Under the pieces are notes generated by a model. The model was not told the origin of the DNA, did no database searches, and worked only from the letters and a program-made list of their open reading frames with translations. A program made the translations under genes and the position numbers. This document shows positions 8,299 to 17,500 of a stretch of 64,000 bases of DNA, piece by piece. The stretch's first letter is position 1, and each line of letters starts with the position of its first letter. Origin of the DNA: Mycobacteriales bacterium (GTDB lineage: Bacteria > Actinomycetota > Actinomycetes > Mycobacteriales > Mycobacteriaceae); contig DUTM01000005.1 in assembly GCA_012842085.1 (NCBI GenBank), forward strand, positions 1-64,000, written 5' to 3'.

Positions 8299-8819
8299 AA
8301 CAGTTCCCACAGCCCTTCCGGTAAATCGCAGACCAATTTTTTGTTCTCGAGATCAATATCGGGCACTAGGGCTTTCACAAAAGGCACCATGTGTTCGGCG
8401 CCTTCCGCATCGGTGATGACCAAAATGTCTTGGGCTGTGTGGCTGAGCAGGTCGGTAACCTTGCCGAGTTCCGCACCTTCGGTGGTGACGGCAGTCAGCT
8501 CCAGCAATACGCTGATGTGGTATTCGTCGTCTTCCTCATTGACCAGCTCAGAGAGGCTATCTTCGCTAACGACGATGTGTGCGTTGCGTACCTCGTCAGC
8601 TGCTGTACGATCCGCAATGCCGCTGAGGCGCACGAGTAATCTGTCCTGATGCCAACGAGCGGCCACCACTTCGTGTTCGGAAGTGGTGCCGCTCGTTTGC
8701 TCAAGTGTAATTGTGGATCCAACCGCGAAACGTTCTTCCGGGTAATCAGTGGTTACCTCTACTACGAGGTCACCTTTTATCCCGTGAGATTTAATGATCG
8801 TACCGGCATGAAGTTCCAT
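8295..8819 (-). CDS. rimM: 16S rRNA processing protein RimM
   Basis: Assembly factor for the 30S head, binding S19 and helping mature 16S rRNA. The 174-residue protein has an N-terminal RimM beta-barrel (about 4-85, with GTIIKSHGIKGDLVVEV) and a C-terminal PRC-barrel (about 95-170, ending DLPEGLWELL). It lies 43 bases after khpA and overlaps trmD by four bases. Confidence 0.95.
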   Translation of the reverse strand: MELHAGTIIKSHGIKGDLVVEVTTDYPEERFAVGSTITLEQTSGTTSEHEVVAARWHQDRLLVRLSGIADRTAADEVRNAHIVVSEDSLSELVNEEDDEYHISVLLELTAVTTEGAELGKVTDLLSHTAQDILVITDAEGAEHMVPFVKALVPDIDLENKKLVCDLPEGLWELL

Positions 8820-8862
8820 GTGGATCCCTATGTAGATGTTTGTTACTCAGATCAGTTTTATT

Positions 8863-9108
8863 CTATCGATCGGAATCGACAACATCTACACGGAGATTGC
8901 GTCCTCCCAGGGCCGAAACCACGGTGCGGAGGGCGGTGGCGTTGCGTCCCCGTCGCCCAATAACACGACCGAGGTCGTCGGGGTTGACGACAATTTCAAT
9001 GGTACGTCCCCGGCGCCCATGGACCAGCGCAACTTCGACGTCATCCGGGTTGTTGACGATACCGCGAACCAGGTGGTCGACGGCATCAGCAACGATGGTG
9101 GCATTCAT
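8863..9108 (-). CDS. khpA: KH-domain RNA-binding protein KhpA
   Basis: Small single-KH-domain RNA-binding protein. In other Gram-positive bacteria KhpA pairs with KhpB (Jag) and influences cell-wall growth and small-RNA function. All 81 residues form one type II KH domain with the GxxG loop in GRVIGRRGRN (near 48-57). It lies two bases after rpsP, its normal place between S16 and RimM. Confidence 0.93.
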   Translation of the reverse strand: MNATIVADAVDHLVRGIVNNPDDVEVALVHGRRGRTIEIVVNPDDLGRVIGRRGRNATALRTVVSALGGRNLRVDVVDSDR

Positions 9109-9110
9109 AA

Positions 9111-9623
9111 TTATTCAGCCTTTGCGTCTGCGTCTTCTGCGGCTTCTTCAGCAGCCTCTTCAGCCTTCTCTTCGGCCTCTTCGGCGGCTTTTTCTTCCGC
9201 TTCCTTGGCAGCCTTTTCCGCGTCTTCCTTAGCCTTCTTGTCGGCCTTGCGCTTGGCGGTGATGGCTTCAGCAGTGGGTTCGTCAGCTGCTTCTTCCAGA
9301 GCCTTATTGAAAAGATCCAGCTTGGTGGGCTTTTCGGTGGCGTACTTCATTTCTTCCGGTGCAGGGAGACCCTTGAATTTCTGCCAATCCCCGGTCACCT
9401 TAAGAATAGCGAGAACCGGTTCGGTGGGCTGGGCACCAACGCCGAGCCAGTACTGGGCACGCTCAGAGTCGAGCTTGATGACGCTGGGGTCGTTCTTCGG
9501 GTAGTACTCACCGATGGTTTCAATGCCGCGACCGCTGCGACGAGTGCGCGCGTCGGCGACAACAATACGGTACTGAGCGTTGCGGACTTTACCGACACGC
9601 ATCAACTTGATTTTGACAGCCAT
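9111..9623 (-). CDS. rpsP: 30S ribosomal protein S16 with long charged tail
   Basis: Small-subunit assembly protein. The start is ATG 9623 ([12 protein letters not shown]), with AAAAAGGAG upstream. An upstream in-frame start near 9641 would overrun the ribosome site. Residues 1-85 are the conserved S16 fold. From about residue 115 to 170 the protein becomes a low-complexity Ala/Glu/Lys helix of repeated EEKAAEEA-type units. Long S16 tails occur in mycobacteria (about 160 residues), so this is a lineage trait rather than an error. It heads the rpsP-khpA-rimM-trmD-rplS cluster. Confidence 0.96.
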   Translation of the reverse strand: MAVKIKLMRVGKVRNAQYRIVVADARTRRSGRGIETIGEYYPKNDPSVIKLDSERAQYWLGVGAQPTEPVLAILKVTGDWQKFKGLPAPEEMKYATEKPTKLDLFNKALEEAADEPTAEAITAKRKADKKAKEDAEKAAKEAEEKAAEEAEEKAEEAAEEAAEDADAKAE

Positions 9624-9850
9624 AATGGCTCCTTTTTTCATGTCACAGGGGAATTCAGACGATACGCAGTTACGTATCCGGTTTTCCCCCTCTATCGGGT
9701 GTGACAGCCGGGCGGCACATCCTCATCAGATTCGTTTCGAACCCGCTGGGAAACCGTCACCGGCGCCCTCTTACAGCAACTAATCCCACTTGTGAGATAG
9801 TCTTTTAGCTATTCTGCCAGACTTCCACCCAAAGATAAAAACTCTCGATT

Positions 9851-9856
9851 TATAAT
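9851..9856 (+). promoter_or_regulatory. -10 box of a predicted leaderless promoter (SDR gene)
   Basis: A consensus TATAAT ends six bases before ATG 9863, so transcription should begin at or next to the start codon. No -35 consensus is visible and no Shine-Dalgarno sequence precedes the ATG. Confidence 0.75.
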
Positions 9857-9862
9857 GAGCTC

Positions 9863-10687
9863 ATGCGAGCTTCAATAAATCCTCAATATTCGCCGTATGT
9901 GCTGGTGACAGGCGGTTCATCAGGCATTGGTCGAGCTACCGCGATGGCTCTAGCCAAACTGGGATACACGGTATACGCCACGTCCCGCCATTGTGAAGAA
10001 ACGACCGAAAACTATGGTGGCGGCGGCAGAATTATTAATCGCCGAATGGATGTTAATGACCGTGCATCGGTCGACGCCGTTGTGAATGACATGCCAGAGG
10101 TAGGAATTGTGGTCCACTGTGCTGGCTTCGGTGTGGCTGGTTCCTGCGAAATGTTGCCCATGGATCGGGCCCGGGCACAGATGGAGACCAACTATTTTGG
10201 TGTACTCAATGTCAACAACTCAGTGCTCCCCCGCTTGCGGGAAAACGACAAGTCGCTATGTGTCGTTATTGGATCTGTCGCAGGCTTTATTGGCATCCCA
10301 TTCCAGTCCCACTACTCCTCAAGTAAATATGCTTTGGAAGCATATATTGAATGCTTGCGGATGGAGGGCGGCCCGTTCGGAATCCAAGCCTCCATCGTGG
10401 AGCCTGGAGACACTAAAACTGGTTTCACGGGTATGCGTACCCACGACGAGCCAGAAGACTCTCCGTACTACGAGATCTGCGAAAAGGCCGTTGGCCAAAT
10501 GGCTAAAGATGAAGAAAACGGCGTACCTGCCAGCAAAGTGGCTGACGTTGTTGTCGACATTGTGGGTCGGAAACGTCCCCCAATTCGGAAAGTGGTGGGC
10601 GCAGATTACACCGCTGTCTACTGGCTGAAACGGCTTATCCCCAATCGCCTGCTGGAATTCGCTCTCAAAAAGATCTATCTTGGCTGA
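9863..10687 (+). CDS. Short-chain dehydrogenase/reductase
   Basis: NAD(P)-dependent oxidoreductase of the classical SDR family; the substrate cannot be read from sequence. The 274-residue protein has the dinucleotide-binding TGGSSGIGRA near 16-25, HCAGFG in place of NAG near 90, the catalytic Ser in IGSVAGF and the Tyr-Lys pair in YSSSK near 155. The C-terminal part (about 240-274) is basic and hydrophobic. It is a lone plus-strand gene, divergent from rpsP and convergent with ffh, with a perfect -10 box placed for leaderless transcription. Confidence 0.88.
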   Translation: MRASINPQYSPYVLVTGGSSGIGRATAMALAKLGYTVYATSRHCEETTENYGGGGRIINRRMDVNDRASVDAVVNDMPEVGIVVHCAGFGVAGSCEMLPMDRARAQMETNYFGVLNVNNSVLPRLRENDKSLCVVIGSVAGFIGIPFQSHYSSSKYALEAYIECLRMEGGPFGIQASIVEPGDTKTGFTGMRTHDEPEDSPYYEICEKAVGQMAKDEENGVPASKVADVVVDIVGRKRPPIRKVVGADYTAVYWLKRLIPNRLLEFALKKIYLG

Positions 10688-10714
10688 TCCCAGCAAGCGC
10701 GGGGCTACCTGTTT

Positions 10715-12271
10715 CTAAAATTTGGGGAACTTCAGTTTGCTGAGATCCACTCCGTCCAACCCCGGTGGCATCTGGCCGAGGCCGCCGGGAAGGTTGGAGA
10801 TGTCTGGCATGCCGCCTGGCATACCGCCTGGCATACCTGGAATATTGGGCATTCCCTGCTGACGACGCTGACGGTTGCGGTTCTTGCCCTTCTTGCCCTT
10901 CTTGCCTTTTTTGCGACGGGGACCGCCACCGGGCATCATCTTGTTTGACATGCGGTTCATCAGCTTGCGAGCTTTCATGAACCGGTTCACAAGTTCGTTT
11001 ACTTCCCGCACGGTAACTCCGGAACCGTTTGCGATACGACGACGCCGGGAAGCGTTGAGGATATCCGGATTATCCCGTTCGGCAGGGGTCATACCGCGGA
11101 TAATGGCTTGGATACGGTCCAGGTGTTTCTCATCCACCATGGATGCCGCCTGCTGCATTTCTTTACCGCCGGGCATCATTCCCAAAATATTGGAAAGCGG
11201 ACCCATTTTTCGGATCATGAGCAGCTGATCCAGGAAGTCTTCCAGCGTAAGTTCGCCGCTCATCATCTTTTCGGCAGATTTTTCGGCTTCCTGTTTGTCG
11301 AAAACCTGTTCTGCCTGCTCGATAAGGGTAAGGAGGTCACCCATTCCGAGGATACGGCTGGACATGCGGTCCGGGTGGAAGACATCAAAGTCATCTAGCT
11401 GTTCACCGGTGGAGGCGAACATGATGGGAACGCCGGTCATTTCGCGCACCGACAGGGCTGCGCCACCCCGAGCGTCACCATCAAGCTTGGTCAGTACGAC
11501 ACCAGTGAATCCCACACCGTCGCGGAAAGCTTCGGCGGTAGTTACTGCGTCTTGACCAATCATCGCATCTAGTACGAAAAAGATTTCGTCCGGGTCGACG
11601 GCGTCACGAATACTGCGCGCCTGCTCCATGAGGACTTCGTCCACACCGAGTCGTCCAGCGGTGTCAATAATGACCACATCGTGTACTTTGCGGCGTGCTT
11701 CTTCAATACTTTGTCGAGCCACTTCAGCGGGATCGCCACTGGTGGTGCCAAGTGGGCTTTCTCCTGCATCTACTGAAGTTCCGGGGTTAGGTGCGAAAAC
11801 CGGAACTCCTGCCTTCTCACCCACAATTTGCAGCTGCGATACTGCTCCCGGACGCTGCAGGTCACACGCCACCAGCATGGGTGTGTGGCCATTCTTGGTG
11901 AGGTACTTGGCGAGCTTACCGGCCAACGTAGTTTTACCGGCACCCTGTAAACCAGCCAGCATGATGACTGTGGGAGGAGTCTTGGCGAATTGAATGCGTC
12001 GCGCTTCCCCACCCAGGATTCCGGTAAGTTCTTCGTCAACAATCTTGATGAACTGTTGAGCCGGGTTGAGGGCTGAATGGACTTCAGCTCCCTGGGCACG
12101 TGTTTTGACACTCTTAATGAAGCTTCGGACAACCGGCAGGGACACGTCCGCGTCCAACAAGGCCAGACGAATCTCGCGAGACGTACTGTTGATGTCCTCA
12201 TCAGTTAATCGGCCTTTGCCCTTCAAATTCCGGAGGGCGCTATTTAACCGATCTGAAAGTGATTCAAACAC
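10715..12271 (-). CDS. ffh: Signal recognition particle protein Ffh
   Basis: GTPase subunit of SRP, which binds signal sequences and 4.5S RNA and delivers ribosomes to FtsY. The 518-residue protein starts at GTG 12271 with AGGAG upstream. The N domain spans 1-95. The G domain has Walker A GLQGAGKT (107-114), DTAGR and TKLDGDARGG. The methionine-rich M domain covers about 325-440. The tail (about 445-518) is a basic Lys/Arg patch followed by Gly-Met-Pro repeats (PGGMPGGMP) and ends KLKFPKF. Such tails are common in Actinobacteria. It lies 86 bases downstream of ftsY. Confidence 0.97.
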   Translation of the reverse strand: MFESLSDRLNSALRNLKGKGRLTDEDINSTSREIRLALLDADVSLPVVRSFIKSVKTRAQGAEVHSALNPAQQFIKIVDEELTGILGGEARRIQFAKTPPTVIMLAGLQGAGKTTLAGKLAKYLTKNGHTPMLVACDLQRPGAVSQLQIVGEKAGVPVFAPNPGTSVDAGESPLGTTSGDPAEVARQSIEEARRKVHDVVIIDTAGRLGVDEVLMEQARSIRDAVDPDEIFFVLDAMIGQDAVTTAEAFRDGVGFTGVVLTKLDGDARGGAALSVREMTGVPIMFASTGEQLDDFDVFHPDRMSSRILGMGDLLTLIEQAEQVFDKQEAEKSAEKMMSGELTLEDFLDQLLMIRKMGPLSNILGMMPGGKEMQQAASMVDEKHLDRIQAIIRGMTPAERDNPDILNASRRRRIANGSGVTVREVNELVNRFMKARKLMNRMSNKMMPGGGPRRKKGKKGKKGKNRNRQRRQQGMPNIPGMPGGMPGGMPDISNLPGGLGQMPPGLDGVDLSKLKFPKF

Positions 12272-12357
12272 GTGAGAGTTACTCCTGGTTCTATTAAAAC
12301 CGTTACTGTTGTGTGGTCAATAGTGTCTATGCTACCTGGCGAAGCTGCCTCACATAA

Positions 12358-13752
12358 TTAGGCCAACAAGGCATCAACAAATGCGGGCACCTCAAACGGA
12401 GCCAAATCGTCTTGTCCTTCACCCAGACCGACCAGCTTCACCGGTACTCCAAGTTCTTCCTGTACCTGGAACACGATGCCACCTTTGGCAGTGCCATCAA
12501 GTTTCGTCAGCACCACACCGGTAATGTCGACGACTTTCTTGAATTCTTTTGCCTGCAAGATACCGTTTTGGCCGACGGTGGCGTCAATAACGAGGAGCAC
12601 CTCATCAACGCTGGCTTTCTTAGAAACCACTCGTTTCAGTTTGCCAAGTTCGTCCATCAAGCCGGTCTTGGTGTGCAAACGTCCGGCAGTATCAATAACG
12701 ACTGCATCGACACCCTGTTTGATACCTGCATCCACAGCGTCGAAGGCAACTGCGGCTGGGTCGCCACCTTCTTTACCCCGAATCGTGGTGGCACCAACAC
12801 GATCACCCCAGGTTTGGAGTTGGTCGGCAGCAGCAGCACGGAAAGTATCCGCTGCGCCCAGTAGCACTCGACGGCCGTCACCAATCAGAACTCGAGCCAG
12901 TTTTCCGGTGGTCGTCGTCTTACCTGTGCCGTTCACACCCACCATCAACATGATTGCCGGATGGTCGTCATGCGGTAGAGCCTTCAGCGAACGATCCATC
13001 TCCGGATGGCATTCCTCGATGAGAATCTGCCGCAGTAGGGCACGTGCGCCCTCTTCATCTGCCACATCGGAGGCGGCTATTTCGTCTCGTAAACGATCGA
13101 CGATCCGCATGGTAAGGGTAGTACCCAGATCAGCCATAATGAGTGTGTCTTCAACTTCTTCCCAGGCGTCTTCATCGAGGTCTCCAGCACCAAGGATGCC
13201 AAGTACACCCTTGCTGAAGACATTATTGGAGCGGGCGAGGCGCCCCTTGAGGCGGGCTAGCCTTCCCTTAGCGCTGGGAACGTCTTCAATGGTCTCGCTG
13301 GGCGCATCAACAGTTTCCGATACTGGCGGAGTCTGCTCTGGGGCTTCTTCTGGTGCTGGCGCCGGGGCGACCTCTTCGCCGGCGTCAGTTACTGCCGTTG
13401 GTTCTGCAGCAGGTTCTGTAATCTTCTTCGGCTTCGGCTCTTCAGCTACCGGAGGAACTGGTGTTTCTTCAGTTAAAGAACCGAGGTCTACCCTCTGGAG
13501 CTGCGGCTCGGGCCGACGAGTATCCCGTGCGGATTCAGTAAGTGTGCCTTCGCCTTCCCCAAATGTGAACTCGCCCCCGGCAGTATAGGTACTGCCCTTT
13601 TTCTTCTGACCGTCAAGCTCTGCTTTTTTCTCGAAAGAAATAGTCTTCTGCTTTTTCTTCCGCTCCCCAATGATGAGCAGCATGGTGATGACAAGCAGCG
13701 TCACGGCAACGATAGAGCCGACGATTATTGCGATGATAGTTGAAGTATTCAC
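12358..13752 (-). CDS. ftsY: SRP receptor FtsY, membrane-anchored
   Basis: GTPase receptor for SRP at the membrane. I place the start at GTG 13752, which puts the membrane helix (about 3-28) at the very N-terminus as in mycobacterial FtsY. An upstream in-frame start near 13794 would add a polar stretch with no homology. An acidic Pro/Ala/Glu linker spans about 45-150. The NG domain holds GVNGTGKTTT, DTAGRLHTKTGLMDEL and TKLDGTAKGG. There is no well-spaced Shine-Dalgarno sequence; GACACT six bases before the GTG is a weak leaderless -10 candidate. The product has 464 residues. Confidence 0.94.
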   Translation of the reverse strand: MNTSTIIAIIVGSIVAVTLLVITMLLIIGERKKKQKTISFEKKAELDGQKKKGSTYTAGGEFTFGEGEGTLTESARDTRRPEPQLQRVDLGSLTEETPVPPVAEEPKPKKITEPAAEPTAVTDAGEEVAPAPAPEEAPEQTPPVSETVDAPSETIEDVPSAKGRLARLKGRLARSNNVFSKGVLGILGAGDLDEDAWEEVEDTLIMADLGTTLTMRIVDRLRDEIAASDVADEEGARALLRQILIEECHPEMDRSLKALPHDDHPAIMLMVGVNGTGKTTTTGKLARVLIGDGRRVLLGAADTFRAAAADQLQTWGDRVGATTIRGKEGGDPAAVAFDAVDAGIKQGVDAVVIDTAGRLHTKTGLMDELGKLKRVVSKKASVDEVLLVIDATVGQNGILQAKEFKKVVDITGVVLTKLDGTAKGGIVFQVQEELGVPVKLVGLGEGQDDLAPFEVPAFVDALLA

Positions 13753-13870
13753 AACCCTAGTGTCCCAGGTTCTGGTGACATGTGCACACAACAAATTGGG
13801 TTTTTGTCAGTTACCACGCACAATGGAGTGGAACAACTATCTCTCTACTTCTCTTACTTGGAGTTTTACA

Positions 13871-14230
13871 GTGGCTGCCGACCAGACTCTGCGCGAAAAA
13901 ATTAATGAATGGTGCGAAAACCGTGGTTTCCGCCCTAGTATGTCTTTCGACGAAGCTACCACCACCTCTAATTTGCGTCGGGTCGCTAAAGTGCCAGGCC
14001 TGTACACATTAATCTTCAATAACGACGATGTTTTTGTGGGCATGGCGAATGACTTTTCCGTCACTCTTGCCGCCCAACCGGAACCCTGGCAGTCGGAAAT
14101 CGCAGAAGTACGTTTGATGCCTCGCTCCAAGAGTGGTCTAGCGCTTGTTAATGAGGCGGTAAAGCTTCAGCAAGAAGCACAGCGTCTCGGTTTCACTTTG
14201 CATGCTCTTCCGGAGCAGTCGACAAACTAG
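13871..14230 (+). CDS. Small unknown protein, possibly GIY-YIG-like
   Basis: I do not recognise a named family. The start is GTG 13871 with GGAG seven bases upstream, giving 119 residues; an in-frame ATG at 13823 would add 16. The middle part (PGLYTLIFNNDDVFVGMAND) recalls a GIY-YIG nuclease core, where GxY and YVG strands precede an arginine helix. Here the second motif is FVG and the helix Arg is missing, so nuclease activity is doubtful. The end is helical (SGLALVNEAVKLQQEAQRLGF). The gene lies between divergent ftsY and convergent acyP, overlapping the acyP stop by four bases. Confidence 0.6.
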   Translation: MAADQTLREKINEWCENRGFRPSMSFDEATTTSNLRRVAKVPGLYTLIFNNDDVFVGMANDFSVTLAAQPEPWQSEIAEVRLMPRSKSGLALVNEAVKLQQEAQRLGFTLHALPEQSTN

Positions 14231-14520
14231 CGAATAAGAAATTCGTTTCTCCCGCCGCGCGGAGTGCTGTAGTTTTCCACTACCAAGTCCACTCGCCCGG
14301 GAGTGTCCCCCGTTTTTACCAGTTCTACGAGTCGTTCACACTGGGATCGGGGACCTTCGGCAACAACGTGTACTCTGCCGTCGTGTTTGTTGGTGGCGCT
14401 CCCCGCCAACCCCAGTTCTAAGGCTCGGCACCGCACCCACCAGCGAAATCCTACGCGCTGCACGTAGCCGTGCACCCAAATGTCTACCCGCACGAAAGCG
14501 TCTGGGGAGGGTGATGGCAT
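14227..14520 (-). CDS. acyP: Acylphosphatase
   Basis: Hydrolyses the carboxyl-phosphate bond of acyl phosphates. The start is ATG 14520 with AGGAAGG nine bases upstream; the longer frame to 14541 would overlap smc. The 97-residue product has the active-site loop VQRVGFRWW (catalytic Arg26) and SATNKHDGRV (catalytic Asn44). It lies 13 bases after smc, and the smc-acyP pairing is known in mycobacteria (reverse order or adjacent). Confidence 0.93.
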   Translation of the reverse strand: MPSPSPDAFVRVDIWVHGYVQRVGFRWWVRCRALELGLAGSATNKHDGRVHVVAEGPRSQCERLVELVKTGDTPGRVDLVVENYSTPRGGRNEFLIR

Positions 14521-14533
14521 GGTGCACGCCTTC

Positions 14534-17500
14534 CTATTCACTGTCGGTGGATGTCTCTGTCTTCCCTGCTTGTGGCGCGGCGACGGGACGCATGCGTTGG
14601 GAAATGACCTGGGTTATGCCATCGTTGCGCATCGTCATCCCGTAGAGGACATCGGCGATATCCATCGTCAGCTTTTGGTGAGTAATGATCAGCAGCTGGG
14701 AGTGCTCTCGCAGATCTTGGAAAATACCTAACAGTCGCTGCAAGTTGGTATCGTCCAACGCTGCTTCTACCTCATCTAGGACGTAGAACGGGCTGGGGCG
14801 TGCTTTAAAGATGGCCACCAGCATTGCCAGCGCCGTCAAGGATTTTTCACCGCCGGACAGCAGCGACAGCCGCTTCACCTTTTTACCTGGTGGCCGGGCA
14901 TGTACTTCGACACCGGTATTCAGCATGTCGTCGGGGTCTGTCAGGACAAGGCGTCCCTCGCCACCTGGGAAGAGGGAACTAAACACACCCACAAATTCCC
15001 GCGCGACATCGTGGAATGCTTCTTCGAAGACGGTTTCTATCCGCTCGTCAACCTCGTCTACTACTTTCAAAAGATCCTTGCGGGCTTTCTGGATATCGTC
15101 CAGCTGCTGGGAAAGAAACGAGTAGCGCTCTTGCAGTGCTTCGAACTCTTCCAAGGCGAGTGGGTTGACTTTGCCAAGGCGCGCCAGATCCTTTTCGGCT
15201 GCCTGCAGTCGAGCTTCTTGTTGCTTCCGGTCGAAGGGGAAGGGTTGTGGAGCAACGACATCCTCACCGCGTTCTTTAGCAGTTTCGTACTCTTCCATCT
15301 CCAACGCGGTAGGCGGCAACATCACGTCCGGACCGTAGTTGGCCAGCAGCTCATCAATAGCGATGCCGAGGTCATCAATAATTTGTTCCTCGAGCACGCG
15401 CAGCCGCTCATGGGCTTGAGCGCGCAGCAGTTCATCCTGGTGTGCTGTTTCCCGCAGCTCCTCATAGGCCGCAGTCGCTGTTTGCACATTCTTCCGGCCA
15501 GCAATCAACTCTTGGTTTACGGTCTGTTGTTTTTCTTGCAGCTCTTGACGGCGTTTTTCGACATTGGTCAGCTCCGTGCGAATACGATCCGCCAACTCGC
15601 CGCCTGCTTCCCGTACGGCCTGCACAATCTCCAACGCCTGCTTGCGGGATACTTCCATACGAGCGGCGCGCTGTCGCAGTTCTTTTTCCTGCTGCGCGCG
15701 CCGACGAAGTGCACTAGCGCGTCCCCGCACGTGTCCAGAGCGTTCTTCAGCAGTGCGTACCGCCAGTCGCGCCTCCATCTCAGCGCTTCTGGTGGCGGCA
15801 ACGGCCGTGGCTGCTTCAGTGGAAACGGTGTCATCAAAAAGGGATGGTTCTTCCGGCTCCTCAGCGGCAAGACGCTGCCGTTCTTCTAAATCGGTAAGTT
15901 CATTGACCAGACGATCCCGTTTCGTCTCCAATGCTTCCCGCTCATCCGTGAGCCGCTGTTGCTGCAGGCGGGCAGTACGCATCTCCGCAGATAGCCGCGC
16001 CAAATCTTTGGTAACGGTAGCGATTGACGTGTCGGATTCCACCAACGCGGCTTGTGCTTGAGTTGCGGCAACCCGACGCTCTTCCAGTTCTTCTGTGGCC
16101 CCCTGCAAAGCTGCCTGTGCTTTCTCAATCCGGCTAAGCGCCTTTTTCTCAGCAGCTTCTGCTGCGGTAATCGCAGCTCGAATTTCAACTTCGGAGCGGT
16201 TTTTGCGCTCTCCACCGGTAGCCCAGCCCCACCCGCGGGCATCTCCGTCACGAGTAATTGCCCGCAACCGACGGTCGGTTTCGATAACACGCTCTGCGGT
16301 AGCGAGATCTTCCACCACCACAGCATCCATAAGGAGTGCCGTTATGGAGCTTTGGAGGGGGCGCGGCACTTTAATGAGGTCCAATGCCCATTGCACTCCC
16401 GCTGGGAGCTGAATATCCATGCGGAAGTCGTCAACATCGCTGCTTTCGATGAGCAGCATGGCGTGACCCGCAGCATTGCTGCGCAGTGAGGAGACAGCAC
16501 GATGTGCTTGTTGGGTGTCGCGCACAGTGAGGGCTGAGGAGGCTTCCCCCAGCGCCACTGCAATAGCCCGTTCCCACCCCTTCTTCACTTTCAGGTCTTT
16601 CGCCAAAGAACCAGATATGGCTACGCCACTATCGGGTTCCTGTAGCCATTCAGCGGCGTCACGGGCTTCCAAACTGAGGGAAAGGGTCTCAATGCGTCCC
16701 CGCAGCACAGCTGCCTCCCTTTCCGCCGACCGTTCCTCATCGCGTAGCGCATCACACCGGGACGAGGCTTGGTCTCTTTCCGCCGTGGCCTGGTCGAAGC
16801 GCTGGTTAAGCTGCTCTTCCGCGTTTTCTAGCTCATTTAGCTGGTCTTCGGTTGCGGCCGCATCAGTCTGTAGAGCTGCTAACTTGAGGCGGGCCTCTTC
16901 GAATCTGGCAGCTACTTGCTCGGCCTGCTCCTCTGCTGCAGTAATGGACGCTTTGGTGGAGTCGACCGCTCCTGCTAGACGCGCAATTCCTTCGCGACGG
17001 TCGGCGACTGCTTGCATGGCCGCCATACGTTTTTTCTCCACCCGCTGCGCGAATTCTTCTGCATCTTCACGCGCTGCCGTCGCCTCCGTTAACGCTTTCT
17101 CCGCGTTCGCAAGAGTCGCCGCAATCTCATCTTCCTCCTGGGCAGCCTCCGCTGCTTTGGCGAGTAGTTCATCAGGATCTTGGCCAAATTGTGGCGTGGG
17201 AGCATTCTGCAATTGACGGGAACGATCCTCAGCAATCCGGAGGGTTGCTGCCACCCGTTCCGAAAGGGCGGACAGTTCAAACCATCCGTTTTGCACACCG
17301 TTAAGAGTGGGTGTCAAAGTTTCGAGATCGTGTTCGAGTTCCGCAACTATTTGTTGGGCAGCTGCGAGTTCTTTTTCAGCGGCGTGGCGGCGTTCTTCAA
17401 TCTGTTCCCGCAGATTTTCATACTTTTCGGATTCTGCACGGCGGGTGACGATATCATCCGCAGCCAGCCGCAGCCGCGCGTCACGGGCTTCGGCTTGAAT

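Noticed and set aside
8836-9504. Long plus-strand frame encoding Ser/Ala-rich repeats
   Set aside because: It is the antisense of the rpsP low-complexity tail and khpA; the Ser/Ala runs are the complement of Ala/Glu codons. No ribosome site or homology.
9660-9677. GATACG-CAGTTA-CGTATC hairpin upstream of rpsP
   Set aside because: A 6-bp stem in the leader of a ribosomal operon could be an attenuator but is short and has no T-run; not reported as a feature.
12476-13588. Plus-strand frame of about 370 codons
   Set aside because: Antisense to ftsY; Ser/Arg/Pro-rich composition typical of the complement of a conserved gene.
14900-15889. Plus-strand frames of about 330 codons inside smc
   Set aside because: Antisense to the SMC coiled coil; composition and absence of start signals indicate a shadow.
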